Source: Streptomyces cupreus (GTDB taxonomy: Bacteria > Actinomycetota > Actinomycetes > Streptomycetales > Streptomycetaceae). Taken from it: a stretch of DNA of 64,000 nucleotides. A model generated the notes under the pieces. That model was not told where the DNA came from and did no database searches. It was given only the letters and a program-made list of their open reading frames with translations. The stretch is from NCBI RefSeq assembly GCF_014257025.1, contig NZ_JACMSF010000002.1:298656-362655 (forward strand), read 5' to 3'. Shown here piece by piece: positions 1-13,048 of the stretch (position 1 is the stretch's first letter; every line of letters starts with the position of its first letter). The position numbers were made by a program, and so were the translations under genes.

Positions 1-879
1 CGGGGACAGGCCGGCGGCGGCCAGCGCCGCGCCGTACTGCTCGAAGGTCTTCGGGAAGAAGGCGCGCACCACGTGACCGAAGATGATCGGGTCGGAGACC
101 TTCATCATCGTGGCCTTCAGGTGCACGGAGAACAGCACGCCGTCCGCCTTGGCACGGGCGACCTGCGCGGCGAGGAACTCGTTGAGCGCGGCGGCCCGCA
201 TCACGGCGGCGTCGACGACCTCGCCGGCGATGACCTTCAGCGGCGCGCGCAGGGCGGTGGTGGAGCCGTCGGCGCCGACCAGCTCGAAGCGGAGGGTGGT
301 GTCCTCGGGGATCACCACGGACTTCTCGGTGCTGGCGAAGTCGTTCCCGCCCATCGTCGCCACGTTCGTCTTGGACTCGGCGGTCCAGGCGCCCATGCGG
401 TGCGGGTGGGTCTTGGCGTAGTTCTTGACCGAGGCGGGGGCGCGGCGGTCGGAGTTGCCCTCACGCAGGACCGGGTTGACCGCGGAGCCCTTGATCTTGT
501 CGTAGCGGGCCTGGACGTCCCGCTCCTCGTCGGTCTTCGGGTCGTCCGGGTAGTTCGGCAGCGCATAGCCCTGGCCCTGCAGCTCGGCGATGGCCGCCTT
601 CAGCTGGGGGATCGACGCCGAGATGTTCGGCAGCTTGATGATGTTGGCCGCGGGCGTCTTCGCGAGCTCACCGAGCTCGGCGAGGGCGTCCGGGATGCGC
701 TGGTCCTCGGCTAGGTACTCCGGGAACACCGCGATGATGCGGCCGGCCAGCGAGATGTCCCGCGTCTGGACGGCGACACCCGCCTGCGAGGCGTACGCCT
801 GGACCACCGGCAGGAAGGAATACGTCGCCAGGGCCGGGGCCTCGTCAGTGTGCGTATAGATGATGGTCGAGTCAGTCAC
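1..879 (-). CDS. icd: Monomeric NADP-dependent isocitrate dehydrogenase, N-terminal part (runs off the left edge)
   Basis: Oxidative decarboxylation of isocitrate to 2-oxoglutarate in the TCA cycle, cytosolic. The 293 codons visible match the start of the large single-chain IDH family: an opening [20 protein letters not shown], then [33 protein letters not shown] (the substrate-binding serine loop) and [20 protein letters not shown]. The family is about 740 aa, so well over half lies outside the window. The start is a GTG at 877-879, chosen because homologous sequence begins directly there; no ATG suits better. It is divergent from the peptidase gene at 1097. Recognition is from memory of the family, but the motif content is dense. 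Confidence 0.93.
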   Translation of the reverse strand, partial: MTDSTIIYTHTDEAPALATYSFLPVVQAYASQAGVAVQTRDISLAGRIIAVFPEYLAEDQRIPDALAELGELAKTPAANIIKLPNISASIPQLKAAIAELQGQGYALPNYPDDPKTDEERDVQARYDKIKGSAVNPVLREGNSDRRAPASVKNYAKTHPHRMGAWTAESKTNVATMGGNDFASTEKSVVIPEDTTLRFELVGADGSTTALRAPLKVIAGEVVDAAVMRAAALNEFLAAQVARAKADGVLFSVHLKATMMKVSDPIIFGHVVRAFFPKTFEQYGAALAAAGLSP

Positions 880-1096
880 CGGGTGCTCCGCTCCACGTCT
901 GCAACATTGCTCGACATCAAGATATCTCGTGATCCCCCCTCACTCGACAGGGGTCCGCACTCGGGCGGGACGAGCCGGACACGAGTTTCGGCCGGAAGTG
1001 CAACCTCCGCCCGCGCTTCGGCGGTCCTGCAGGTGGATCACTCATCCGAGGCGATGGCCGGACCTGACCACCCGGCCGCCCGAGCGAAAGCAGACC
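880..1096. promoter_or_regulatory. Divergent intergenic region of icd and the M1 peptidase; possible operator
   Basis: This 217-bp region separates two divergent genes and must hold both promoters. The only structured element seen is the imperfect palindrome TCTTGA-TG-TCGAGC, read on the minus strand at about 910-923, just upstream of icd. It is placed where a repressor or activator of icd could bind. No clear -10/-35 pair could be assigned, so this is suggestive only. Confidence 0.3.
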
Positions 1097-2635
1097 ATGA
1101 GATATCGCACGAGAGTGACAGCCCCGGCCGCCCTGATAGGCACAGCCGCGGCCCTGACCGTGGCACCCTCGGCCCACGCCACCGGGGGCAGGAGCGGCAC
1201 CCCCGGCCCCGAGACCCTCGGTGACCCCGTCTACCCCGCCCTCGGCAACGACGGCTACCGCGTCTCGGCGTACCACCTCGATCTCGCCTACGACGCGACG
1301 ACCCGGCTCGTCGACGCCACCGCGACCCTGCGCATCCGCACCACCCAGTCCCTGACGCGGTTCTCCCTGGACGCCCTCGGCCTGGACATCCGCGCCGTCC
1401 GCGTCGGTGGGCGCGTGGCGACCTTCGAGCAGGCGGGGGAGAAGCTGCGGATCACACCGGCCGCCACCCTGCCGGCGAAGGCCAGGGTCACGGTCTGTGT
1501 GGAGTACGGCGCCGACCCGCGCCGCAGCCTCCCGCACACCGGCTGGGTCCCCACCCCGGACGGCTTCGCGGTGGCCTGCCAGCCGGACTCCGCGCACACC
1601 GTCTTCCCCTGCAACGACCACCCGCTCGACAAGGCCGACTTCACCTTCCGCCTCACCGTCCCCACGGGCCTGCGCGGCGTCGCGAGCGGGCAGCTCGTAC
1701 GCACCGAGACCCTCGACGGCGACCGGACCGCGTACACCTACCGCTCCCGCTCGCCGATCGCCACGGAGATCGTGCAGATCACCGTCGGCGACTATGTGAT
1801 CAAGGACCGGCAGGGCCCGCACGGGCTGCCGCTGAGGGACGTCGTACCGACCGCGCGGGCCGCCGCACTGGAACCGGCGCTGGCGCTCACCCCGGCCCTG
1901 GTCGAGTGGGTCGAGCGGCGCCTCGGGGCCTACCCCTTCGAGACGTACGGCCTGCTTCCCTGCAACTCCGACCTCGCGGAACCCTTCGGCTTCACCGGCC
2001 TGGAGACCCAGACGCTCACCATTTACCGGCCGAAGTACCTCCTCCAGGAGGAGTCGAAGATCGGCTCGCACATGATGCACGAGCTGGTCCATTCCTACTT
2101 CGGCAACAGCGTCAGCCCCGCCACCTGGTCCGACCTCTGGCTGAACGAGGGCCACGCCGACTTCTACGGGCTGCTGTACCGCTACGAGCGCGGCTGGCCC
2201 GACTCGCTCGGCATGACCACCATGGAAGCGCGGATGAAGGACACCTACGCCAAGGGTGACCAGTGGCGTGCCACCTCCGGACCGGTGGCCGCGCCGAACG
2301 CCGTCAACCTCTTCGACTCCCAGCGCTACCTGGGCGGCGTCCTCGTCCTGTACGCCCTGCGGCAGGCGGTCGGCGAGGACGCCTTCCACGCGATCGAGCG
2401 CGCCTTCCTCGCGCGGTACCGCGACGCGTCGGCCTCGACCGAGGACTACATCGCCGTCGCCTGCGAGGTGTCCGGGCAGGATCTGTCGGGCTTCCTGCGG
2501 GAGTGGCTCTACAGCACGAAGACGCCGCGGATGCCGGGCCACCCGGACTGGACGGTCAACCCCGTGACGGCGCCGTCGGCCAGTCCGAACAGGCGGCGCA
2601 ACGGCCACCACCACGACAACTCGGCCACGCTCTGA
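1097..2635 (+). CDS. Secreted M1-family (gluzincin) metallopeptidase
   Basis: A 512-aa zinc aminopeptidase-like enzyme predicted to act outside the cell. The N-terminus RYRTRVTAPAALIGTAAAL ending in SAHA is a Sec-type signal peptide. The zinc site is HELVH at 328-332 with the third ligand E351 in NEGH, i.e. HEXXH-X18-E. The exopeptidase loop that is usually GxMEN reads GLETQ here, so substrate preference may differ from classical aminopeptidase N. The M1 N-terminal beta domain precedes the catalytic domain, and the ERAP-like C-terminal domain of longer members is absent. The start at 1097 was chosen over an upstream in-frame ATG at 860 because the signal peptide begins there and the extension would overlap the icd start. 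It ends four bases from the convergent MscS gene. Confidence 0.85.
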   Translation: MRYRTRVTAPAALIGTAAALTVAPSAHATGGRSGTPGPETLGDPVYPALGNDGYRVSAYHLDLAYDATTRLVDATATLRIRTTQSLTRFSLDALGLDIRAVRVGGRVATFEQAGEKLRITPAATLPAKARVTVCVEYGADPRRSLPHTGWVPTPDGFAVACQPDSAHTVFPCNDHPLDKADFTFRLTVPTGLRGVASGQLVRTETLDGDRTAYTYRSRSPIATEIVQITVGDYVIKDRQGPHGLPLRDVVPTARAAALEPALALTPALVEWVERRLGAYPFETYGLLPCNSDLAEPFGFTGLETQTLTIYRPKYLLQEESKIGSHMMHELVHSYFGNSVSPATWSDLWLNEGHADFYGLLYRYERGWPDSLGMTTMEARMKDTYAKGDQWRATSGPVAAPNAVNLFDSQRYLGGVLVLYALRQAVGEDAFHAIERAFLARYRDASASTEDYIAVACEVSGQDLSGFLREWLYSTKTPRMPGHPDWTVNPVTAPSASPNRRRNGHHHDNSATL

Positions 2636-2639
2636 CGTG

Positions 2640-3737
2640 TCAGTCGAGCCGGGCGGACGGGGCTTCGCCCGGCTCGTTCTCCGGGCCGCGCTGCTGCGGG
2701 ATCGCCACAGAGCCCTGCTGGAGCGCCACCGTCCTGGCGGGCGCCGGGATACGGATGCCCTCCTGGCGGTAGCGCTTGTGCAGGCGCTTGATGAACTCGT
2801 GCTTGATCCGGTACTGGTCGCTGAACTCACCGACGCCCAGGATGACGGTGAAGCCGATCCGGGAGTCGCCGAAGGTGTGGAAACGGATGATCGGCTCGTG
2901 GTCCGGGAGGGCGCCCTCGACCTCGGTCATCACCTCAGCGATGACCTCGTTGGTCACCCGCTCGACCTGCTCCAGATCACTGTCGTAGGCGACGCCGACC
3001 TGGAGCAGGATCGTCAACTCCTGCTCGGGGCGCATGAAGTTGGTCATGTTCGTCTTGGCGAGCTCCCCGTTGGGGATCACGACCAGGTTGTTGGACAGGT
3101 TGCGCACAGTCGTCTGGCGCCAGTTGATGTCCTCGACGTAGCCCTCCTCACCACTGCTCAGCCGGATGTAGTCGCCGGGCTGGACGGTCTTGGAGGCGAG
3201 GATGTGGATGCCCGCGAAGAGGTTGGCGAGCGTGTCCTGAAGGGCGAGCGCGACCGCCAGACCGCCGACGCCCAGGGCGGTGAGCAGGGGCGCTATGGAG
3301 ATGCCCAGGGTCTGGAGCACCACCAGGAAGCCGATGGCCAGGACCAGGATCCGGGTGATGTTGACGAAGATCGTGGCTGAACCGGCCACACCGGGGCGGG
3401 ACTGGGTGACCGTCCGCATCACACCGGCGATGCCGCGGGCCGCCGCCAGCGTCACGACGAAGATGAGCAGCACGGTCAGGATCTGATTGACGTTGTGCTG
3501 AACCGTCTTCGTCAGCGGCAGCGCCGCCCCCGCGGAGGCCGCGCCGCCGAGGAACGCCGCCCACGGCACCACGGTCCGCAGCACGTCCACGATCAGATCG
3601 TCACCGCTCCAGCGGGTCCGATCGGCATGCTTGCCCAGCCAGCGCAGCAACATCCGGAGCAGAAATGCCGCCAGCAGCCCCGCGGCCACGGCGATCCCGG
3701 CAATGACCAGGTCATCCATGGTGAGATCCCGCTTCAC
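2640..3737 (-). CDS. MscS-family mechanosensitive ion channel
   Basis: A 365-aa small-conductance mechanosensitive channel, cytoplasmic membrane, releasing solutes on hypo-osmotic shock. Four hydrophobic segments precede the pore-lining helix region GVGGLAVALALQDTLANLFAG (about 175-195), the hallmark of the family. The beta domain follows with VEDINWRQTTVRN and VVIPNGELAKTNMTNF, then the alpha/beta domain ending in RYRQEGIRIPAPARTV. The GTG start at 3735-3737 is supported by GGAGG seven bases upstream. It is convergent with the peptidase gene. Confidence 0.9.
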   Translation of the reverse strand: MKRDLTMDDLVIAGIAVAAGLLAAFLLRMLLRWLGKHADRTRWSGDDLIVDVLRTVVPWAAFLGGAASAGAALPLTKTVQHNVNQILTVLLIFVVTLAAARGIAGVMRTVTQSRPGVAGSATIFVNITRILVLAIGFLVVLQTLGISIAPLLTALGVGGLAVALALQDTLANLFAGIHILASKTVQPGDYIRLSSGEEGYVEDINWRQTTVRNLSNNLVVIPNGELAKTNMTNFMRPEQELTILLQVGVAYDSDLEQVERVTNEVIAEVMTEVEGALPDHEPIIRFHTFGDSRIGFTVILGVGEFSDQYRIKHEFIKRLHKRYRQEGIRIPAPARTVALQQGSVAIPQQRGPENEPGEAPSARLD

Positions 3738-4172
3738 CGGTCACCTCCGGTACAAGAAGCGACGGCGAAATACTCCGCCGACGGCCGGATGTGAAGTTTC
3801 GTCACGTTGTCACCTGCTCGATGTCCGCGATGTGCCGGGGCGCCGGCCAACCTTCCCCCAAGTCCGACGCGATGGCCCATCCTGCCGTATCGGGCACAGG
3901 TGTTCGTACCAGGGCGGGCGACCGGATCGTGCCACCCCGGCGACGCTTTCGACCGGCTTCGGGCATTCTCCGGTGAACTCCGCCCGCCGGTCCCTCGCTT
4001 GACGCCGCGCGCGGCCCCGGCGGCAGGCCGGCGTGCGGTGATCTACGGGAGGCATACGCCACCACGACGGCCGTCCGACCGTGGGCACCGTGCTGCACCC
4101 GGTGGAGCGGGGGTCAGGTGTGCGAGTCACCCCGGGCCGCCTCGGTCGCCCAGAGACTGACGGCCCTGCAGC
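3738..4172. other. Gene-free stretch, nothing recognised
   Basis: About 435 bp between the MscS gene and the enoyl-CoA hydratase gene. It contains overlapping open frames on both strands, but none has a ribosome-binding site or a protein that looks real. No clean terminator or repeat was seen. It presumably carries the MscS promoter on the minus strand. Confidence 0.4.
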
Positions 4173-4937
4173 TCACAGATCCTCGAAAGCCCCGTGTCGC
4201 CCCGCCCCCGCGGCGAACCGTGCCGCTCCCTCCAGGCTCTGCGCCAACACCCCCATGCCGTGCCGGAGTTCCGAGCGCAGCGCGCCCGGCTCGTCCAGCC
4301 CCTCCTGGTCGAACACGGACGCACGGTCTGCGCGCAGGCACTCCTGCGGGAACCGGGCGATGGTGGCGGCCAGTTCCTCGGCCGCGGCGCGGGCGGTGCC
4401 GGTCGGTACGAGGCGGTTGGCGAGGCCCATCTCGTAGGCCTCGGTGGCCGGCACCGCCCGTCCCGTGAGGATCAGGTCCATGGCGCGGCTCGTGCCGATC
4501 AGCCGGGGCAGCCGTACCGTGCCGCCGTCGATGAGCGGCACGCCCCAGCGGCGGCAGAAGACCCCGAAGACGGCGTCCTGTTCGGCGACCCGCAGATCGC
4601 ACCAGAGCGCCAGCTCAAGGCCACCGGCCACGGCGTGCCCGGCGACCGCGGCGATGACCGGCTTGGAGAGCCGCAGCCGGGTCGGGCCCATCGGGCCGTC
4701 GCCGTCCTCGGCGACCCGATTCCCACGGTCGCCGCCGAGCGCCTTGAGATCGGCACCCGCACAGAACGTGCCGCCCTCACCCCACAGCACCGCTACGCGC
4801 GCCTCGTCGTCCGCCTCGAACTCCCGGAAGGCGGCCGCGAGTTCGACGGCCGTCGGACCGTCCACCGCGTTACGGACCTCGGGGCGGGAGAGGACGACGG
4901 TGGTGACATGACGCCGGCGCTCGATCCGGACCGGCAT
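4173..4937 (-). CDS. Enoyl-CoA hydratase/isomerase (crotonase family)
   Basis: A 254-aa crotonase-fold enzyme, presumably acting on acyl-CoA thioesters in the cytosol. The family core is clear: SRPEVRNAVDGPT near the N-terminus, the oxyanion-hole segment GTFCAGADLKAL (about 62-73) and the second oxyanion helix VAGHAVAGGLELALWCDLRVA (about 105-125). The catalytic-region glutamate pattern is FCRRWGVPLIDGGTVRLPRLIG. The ATG at 4937 is preceded by AAGGGG at good spacing. A much longer open frame upstream in the same phase has no homology and was ignored. Substrate cannot be told from sequence. Confidence 0.9.
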   Translation of the reverse strand: MPVRIERRRHVTTVVLSRPEVRNAVDGPTAVELAAAFREFEADDEARVAVLWGEGGTFCAGADLKALGGDRGNRVAEDGDGPMGPTRLRLSKPVIAAVAGHAVAGGLELALWCDLRVAEQDAVFGVFCRRWGVPLIDGGTVRLPRLIGTSRAMDLILTGRAVPATEAYEMGLANRLVPTGTARAAAEELAATIARFPQECLRADRASVFDQEGLDEPGALRSELRHGMGVLAQSLEGAARFAAGAGRHGAFEDL

Positions 4938-5188
4938 GAGAGAGCCCCTTCCCGTGAGTCGGATCGGCACAGTACTCGGGGTCCGGCCCGACCCATCGGC
5001 GGGGCCGATGATCAGTCGGAACCGATACGGCGGTACGTCGCGGGGCGTCGCACCCCGGCGGAGCGCGCCTGGCAGCGTTCCGCCGACGCCGGCCACCCCG
5101 GAGCCATGTCCGACCTCGGCCTTCTGGTGCACGAGCAGGCGGATGTTGTGGGGACCCGCGCCTGGTCCGCGGTTTCGCCGATCCGGCG

Positions 5189-5443
5189 TCAGCTCCAGCC
5201 GAACCGGCGGTCCACCACCGCGGTGAACTCCTCCAGAGTCAGTACGGCATCCCCGTTCTGGTCTGCGGCGTCGAACAGTGCCGACGACGCTTCGATGTCC
5301 TGCACCCCCCAAACCGGCAGAACGCCCGCTGCGGCCAGCGACGGTCCCTTCTTCTGCAGGGCGACGATCACCTCGTCCCGGGTGAGGGTCCCGTTCTGGT
5401 CGAGGTCGAGCGCCTCGAACAGTCGCCGGGCCTTGTCACTCAT
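5189..5443 (-). CDS. Small EF-hand calcium-binding protein (calerythrin/calmodulin-like)
   Basis: An 84-aa protein with two canonical EF-hand loops: DLDQNGTLTRDE near residue 13 and DAADQNGDAVLTLEE near residue 55. Loop residues D1, D/N3, G6 and E12 are kept in both, so both should bind calcium. There is no signal peptide or membrane segment, so a cytosolic Ca2+ sensor or buffer is likely. The start MSDKARRLFEALD is preceded by AGAGGA. The longer in-frame extension lacks a ribosome-binding site. Confidence 0.82.
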   Translation of the reverse strand: MSDKARRLFEALDLDQNGTLTRDEVIVALQKKGPSLAAAGVLPVWGVQDIEASSALFDAADQNGDAVLTLEEFTAVVDRRFGWS

Positions 5444-5632
5444 GCGTCGTCCTCGTCTCTTGGTATGGCAGGTGGGCAGCCCCACCTCGCTCGCTCGGGA
5501 AGACGCCTTCCGTGCCGACCAAGTTCCCGCCCCCTGCCGGCCCATTCATCAGCAGCTCAGGGACGTCAATCGGGCCCGCGAAAGGGTGCCCGCTGCGCAG
5601 TCAATACACGAAGTTTCGGGAATTCCCAGCAC

Positions 5633-5824
5633 TCACCGCCGCGACAGCTTGGAGGCCAGCTCGTCGACGATCAGTGCGGCGGAGGCGCAGGCGTCCGCGT
5701 CGACGCCCCAGCTGCTGAGCCGGTCCTCCGTGAAGTGCCGGGAGGCGGGAACCGAGACCTCGACCGAGGGGAGAGTCAGCCGGGCCTCGTGAACGGGCGC
5801 CTGCGGGGCATGCTGGGCCAACAT
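5633..5824 (-). pseudogene. 3'-truncated anti-sigma-factor-type ATPase (HATPase_c_2) remnant
   Basis: The 63-codon frame resembles the first third of a streptomycete RsbW/SpoIIAB-like ATP-binding protein: VSVPASRHFTEDRL-SSWG-VDADACASAALIVDELAS. In intact members this last helix continues as ELxxNAxxHG (the N box that binds Mg-ATP). Here it breaks off after ELAS and ends KLSRR-stop, and nothing downstream continues the family. The N box, G1 and G2 boxes are all missing, so it cannot bind ATP. Recognition of the family from a short stretch is moderately secure. Confidence 0.5.
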
Positions 5825-5870
5825 CTTTTCGCTCAGGTTTTTCGAGATCCCCCCGGCACACGCACACGAA

Positions 5871-5898
5871 AGGCGCCCCCGGTAGGGCGGGGGCGCCT
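5871..5898 (-). terminator. Rho-independent terminator downstream of the YbhN-like gene
   Basis: Perfect 10-bp inverted repeat AGGCGCCCCC / GGGGGCGCCT with an 8-base loop at 5881-5888. It lies 37 bases beyond the stop of the minus-strand gene at 5935. Read on the minus strand the stem is followed by TTTCGTG, a short T run typical of streptomycete terminators. Confidence 0.8.
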
Positions 5899-5934
5899 CG
5901 TCCTCTCCGGTTCTCCGGCAACATCAATGCGCCG

Positions 5935-6981
5935 TCAGATGACCTTCCACCGCACCAGCGCCCCCAGCGTCAACGCCCCCGGCAGTATCGGCAGCCACAC
6001 CGTGATGATCCGGTACGCCAGCACCACCGCCGTTGCCACGGCCGCCGGACCCCCCGCCGCCACCAGCGCCACGATCAGCGCCGCCTCGACCGAACCGAGG
6101 CCGCCCGGCGTGGGGATCAGCGCGACCGCGACCGTCGCGGCGAGGTAGGCGACCGCCATGTGCAGCGGAGGCACATCAAGGCCCAGCGCCTCGCCCACCG
6201 CGACCAGTCCCGCCGCCTGGAGAGCCGGGAACGCGAACGCGCCGCCCCACAGGGCCAGCGCCCGGGACGCGCGGGTGTGCACCGAGCGGGCCTCGCCGAG
6301 CGCGGTGCGCAGGAAGGAGACGACCGTGGTGCGCACGCGGCGGATCAACCCCAGGACGCCCGCCGTCAGCAGCACCGCCACGGCCAGCGCGACGATCAGC
6401 GGGCCCACCGCCCCCTCCGGCAGCAGGCTGCTCAGCCGTAGCGCGTCGGGGAAGGCCAGCAGCAGTGCCGCCAGCAGGGCGACCCGGCCTATGGACTCGG
6501 CCAGCAGATAGAGCGCGATGGCCGCCGAGGAGCGGGCGAGCGGCAGCCCGCACACGGTCATGAACCGCAGGTTGACCGCGCTCGCGCCAAGGCCGGTCGG
6601 CAGCAGATGATTGGCGGCGCCCGCCGCGAACTGGGTGGCGAGCAGCCGTGCCGAAGGCAGCCGTTCGACCACCGCGCCCTGCCGGCAGCACGCCGCCGCC
6701 ACCCACGTCAGACAGGTGGCGCCGGCCGCCGCGACCAGCCAGGGCCACTCGGCGGTGCCCAGATGCGCGAAGCCCTCGGCGAGCACGGCACGGTGCTGCA
6801 CCGCCACCACCGCGACCAGCACGAGTGGAAGCAGACACAGGATCTGCCGGACGGGGACGCGTCGGGGGAGTCGTCCCTTGGGCGGGTCGGGGAGTTGTAC
6901 CGCAGTCACACTCGGAGAGGTTTTCCGCGCCGCGCCAACTGCGGGTTGCGGAATCGGGGCTTCCGGCTTACGTCCGGTCAT
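5935..6981 (-). CDS. YbhN/LPG-synthase-transmembrane-type (UPF0104) membrane protein
   Basis: A 348-aa integral membrane protein with about eight hydrophobic segments and the hallmark motifs of the lysylphosphatidylglycerol synthase transmembrane/YbhN family: AAGAANHLLPTGLGASAVNLRFM in the middle and LIPTPGGLGSVEAALIVAL near the C-terminus, then YRIITVWLPILPGAL. Members act as lipid flippase-like proteins; the substrate here is unknown. The soluble catalytic LPG-synthase domain is absent. The ATG at 6981 has GAAGGT upstream. It is divergent from the ABC exporter, with only 72 bp between the starts, so the SoxR-type site may affect both. Confidence 0.8.
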   Translation of the reverse strand: MTGRKPEAPIPQPAVGAARKTSPSVTAVQLPDPPKGRLPRRVPVRQILCLLPLVLVAVVAVQHRAVLAEGFAHLGTAEWPWLVAAAGATCLTWVAAACCRQGAVVERLPSARLLATQFAAGAANHLLPTGLGASAVNLRFMTVCGLPLARSSAAIALYLLAESIGRVALLAALLLAFPDALRLSSLLPEGAVGPLIVALAVAVLLTAGVLGLIRRVRTTVVSFLRTALGEARSVHTRASRALALWGGAFAFPALQAAGLVAVGEALGLDVPPLHMAVAYLAATVAVALIPTPGGLGSVEAALIVALVAAGGPAAVATAVVLAYRIITVWLPILPGALTLGALVRWKVI

Positions 6982-7015
6982 CGGGACCTTCGTACAGGTG
7001 GTCTCGGGAAGCGCG

Positions 7016-7046
7016 TTGACCTCAAGGAAGCTTGAGGTTCTAGGTT
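7016..7046 (+). promoter_or_regulatory. SoxR-type (MerR-family) promoter with operator
   Basis: The -35 hexamer TTGACC (7016-7021) and -10 hexamer TAGGTT (7041-7046) are 19 bp apart, the over-long spacing characteristic of MerR/SoxR-activated promoters. The perfect 8+8 palindrome ACCTCAAG-N4-CTTGAGGT (7019-7038) lies centred in the spacer and matches the SoxR box core CCTCAAG/CTTGAGG. The distance from -10 to the ATG at 7054 predicts transcription starting on or next to the start codon, hence a leaderless mRNA. Confidence 0.85.
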
Positions 7047-7053
7047 CTCTCCC

Positions 7054-8952
7054 ATGAGCATGGAGACCACAGCGTGGACACAGCTGCACACCGTCATGAA
7101 CGCCGAGCAGGAGCGCCGCCCGTTCGCGCGCGAGACGCTGCGCCGCATCGGCGCCTTCGCCCGCCCGCACCGGGCGCGCATCGCGCGGTTCGTGGTGCTC
7201 GGGGTGGTCACCGCGCTGCTCGCCGTGGCGACGCCCGTGCTGGCCGGCCTGGTCGTCGACACGATCGTGTCGGGCGACGACGAGGGCAAGGTCGTACGCC
7301 TCGCCCTGCTGATCGCCCTCATCGCGGTCCTGGAGGCGGCGCTCGGGATCGTCGCCCGGCGGCTTTCGGCGACGCTCGGGGAAGGACTCATCCTCGATCT
7401 GCGGACGGCCGTGTTCGATCATGTGCAGCGCATGCCGGTCGCGTTCTTCACACGCACTCGTACGGGAGCGCTCGTCTCCCGTCTCAACAACGACGTGATC
7501 GGCGCCCAGCGCGCCTTCAGCAACACCCTCTCCGGAGTGGTGAGCAACCTGGTCACGCTGCTGCTCACCCTCGTCGTCATGCTGACCCTGTCCTGGCAGA
7601 TCACCCTGCTCGCGCTGGTGCTGCTCCCGGTGTTCGTGATCCCGGCCCGCCGCATGGGCCGCCGAATGGCCCGGATGCAGCGCGAGGCGGCCACCCTGAA
7701 CGCGGCGATGGGCACCCGGATGACCGAGCGCTTCTCCGCCCCCGGCGCCACCCTCGTCAAGCTCTTCGGCCGCCCCGAGCAGGAGTCCGAGGAGTTCGCC
7801 GCCCGCGCCCGCCGCGTCGCCGACATCGGGATCCGCACCGCCACCGCCCAGTCGGCGTTCATCACCGCCCTGACCCTGGTCTCCGCCCTCGCACTCGCCC
7901 TGGTCTACGGCCTCGGCGGCTTCTTCGCCCTGCGCGGCAGCCTCGAACCCGGCGCCGTCGTCTCGCTCGCTCTGCTCCTGACCCGTCTGTACGCCCCGCT
8001 GACCGCCCTCGCCGGAGCGCGCGTCGAGGTGATGAGCGCCCTCGTCAGCTTCGAGCGCGTCTTCGAGGTGCTCGACCTCGAACCCCTCATCCAGGACAGG
8101 CCCGACGCCAAGGAGATCCCCGAGGGCCCGGTCTCCGTGGAGTTCGCCGACGTCCGCTTCGGCTATCCGTCCGCCGACAAGGTCTCCCTCGCCTCCCTTG
8201 AGGAGGTCGCCTCGCTGGACACCCGCGGCGGCGCCGAGGTCCTGCGCGGCCTTACCTTCCGCGCCGAACCGGGACAGACGGTCGCGCTCGTCGGCTCCTC
8301 CGGCGCCGGCAAGTCGACGATCGCGAGCCTGCTGCCGCGGCTGTACGACGTCGACGGCGGTGCCGTACGCCTCGGCGGCGTCGATGTCCGTGAGGTGAGC
8401 GCCCGTTCCCTGCGCGAGACCCTCGGCATGGTCACCCAGGACGGCCATCTGTTCCACGACACGGTCCGCGCCAACCTGCTGCTGGCCCGCCCCACCGCGA
8501 CCGACGACGAACTGTGGGACGCCCTGCGCCGCGCCCGCCTCGACGACCTCGTCCGCGCCCTGCCCGACGGCCTGGACACGGTGGTCGGGGAGCGCGGCTA
8601 CCGCCTGTCCGGTGGCGAGCGCCAGCGGATGACCATCGCCCGGCTGCTGCTGGCCCGCCAGCGCGTCGTCATCCTCGACGAGGCCACCGCCCACCTCGAC
8701 AACACCTCCGAGGCCGCCGTCCAGGAAGCCCTCGCCGAGGCCCTGGAGGGCAGGACCGCGGTCGTCATCGCGCACCGCCTTTCGACGGTGCGGGCGGCCG
8801 ATCAGATCCTGGTGGTCGAGGACGGCCGGATCGTGGAGCGCGGCACCCACGACGAACTCCTGCTGGCCGAGGGCCGCTACGCCGAGCTCCACCGGACGCA
8901 GTTCGAGGAGCGGACGACGGCGGACCCGCGGGCGGAGGCCCCGGCGGCCTAG
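7054..8952 (+). CDS. ABC exporter half-transporter (TMD-NBD fusion), likely SoxR-controlled
   Basis: A 632-aa ABC exporter of the MsbA/LmrA architecture. Six membrane helices span roughly 40-320. The NBD carries Walker A VALVGSSGAGKSTIASLL (about 411-428), Q-loop MVTQDGHLF, signature LSGGERQRM, Walker B VVILDEATAHLD and the H-loop VIAHRLSTV. An unusual extra segment (about 370-400, SADKVSLASLEEVASLDTRGG) interrupts the start of the NBD between the A-loop strand and Walker A. Its placement behind a SoxR-type promoter suggests efflux of redox-cycling compounds, such as pigmented antibiotics; this is inferred from the promoter, not the protein. S. coelicolor has an ABC transporter in its SoxR regulon, to which this may correspond. 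Confidence 0.92.
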   Translation: MSMETTAWTQLHTVMNAEQERRPFARETLRRIGAFARPHRARIARFVVLGVVTALLAVATPVLAGLVVDTIVSGDDEGKVVRLALLIALIAVLEAALGIVARRLSATLGEGLILDLRTAVFDHVQRMPVAFFTRTRTGALVSRLNNDVIGAQRAFSNTLSGVVSNLVTLLLTLVVMLTLSWQITLLALVLLPVFVIPARRMGRRMARMQREAATLNAAMGTRMTERFSAPGATLVKLFGRPEQESEEFAARARRVADIGIRTATAQSAFITALTLVSALALALVYGLGGFFALRGSLEPGAVVSLALLLTRLYAPLTALAGARVEVMSALVSFERVFEVLDLEPLIQDRPDAKEIPEGPVSVEFADVRFGYPSADKVSLASLEEVASLDTRGGAEVLRGLTFRAEPGQTVALVGSSGAGKSTIASLLPRLYDVDGGAVRLGGVDVREVSARSLRETLGMVTQDGHLFHDTVRANLLLARPTATDDELWDALRRARLDDLVRALPDGLDTVVGERGYRLSGGERQRMTIARLLLARQRVVILDEATAHLDNTSEAAVQEALAEALEGRTAVVIAHRLSTVRAADQILVVEDGRIVERGTHDELLLAEGRYAELHRTQFEERTTADPRAEAPAA

Positions 8953-9023
8953 GGGCTCAGGGACGAGATCCAGCCGTGCGGCCCAACTCGCCCATCAGAA
9001 ACACACAAAGAACGACAGCAGCA

Positions 9024-13048
<4,025 letters not shown>

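Noticed and set aside
917..2830. A 637-codon minus-strand frame
   Set aside because: Antisense to the M1 peptidase, which has a signal peptide and HEXXH site. No family resemblance in the minus-strand text.
3738..4172. Short frames upstream of the MscS gene on both strands
   Set aside because: They overlap one another, have no ribosome-binding sites and show no protein-like composition.
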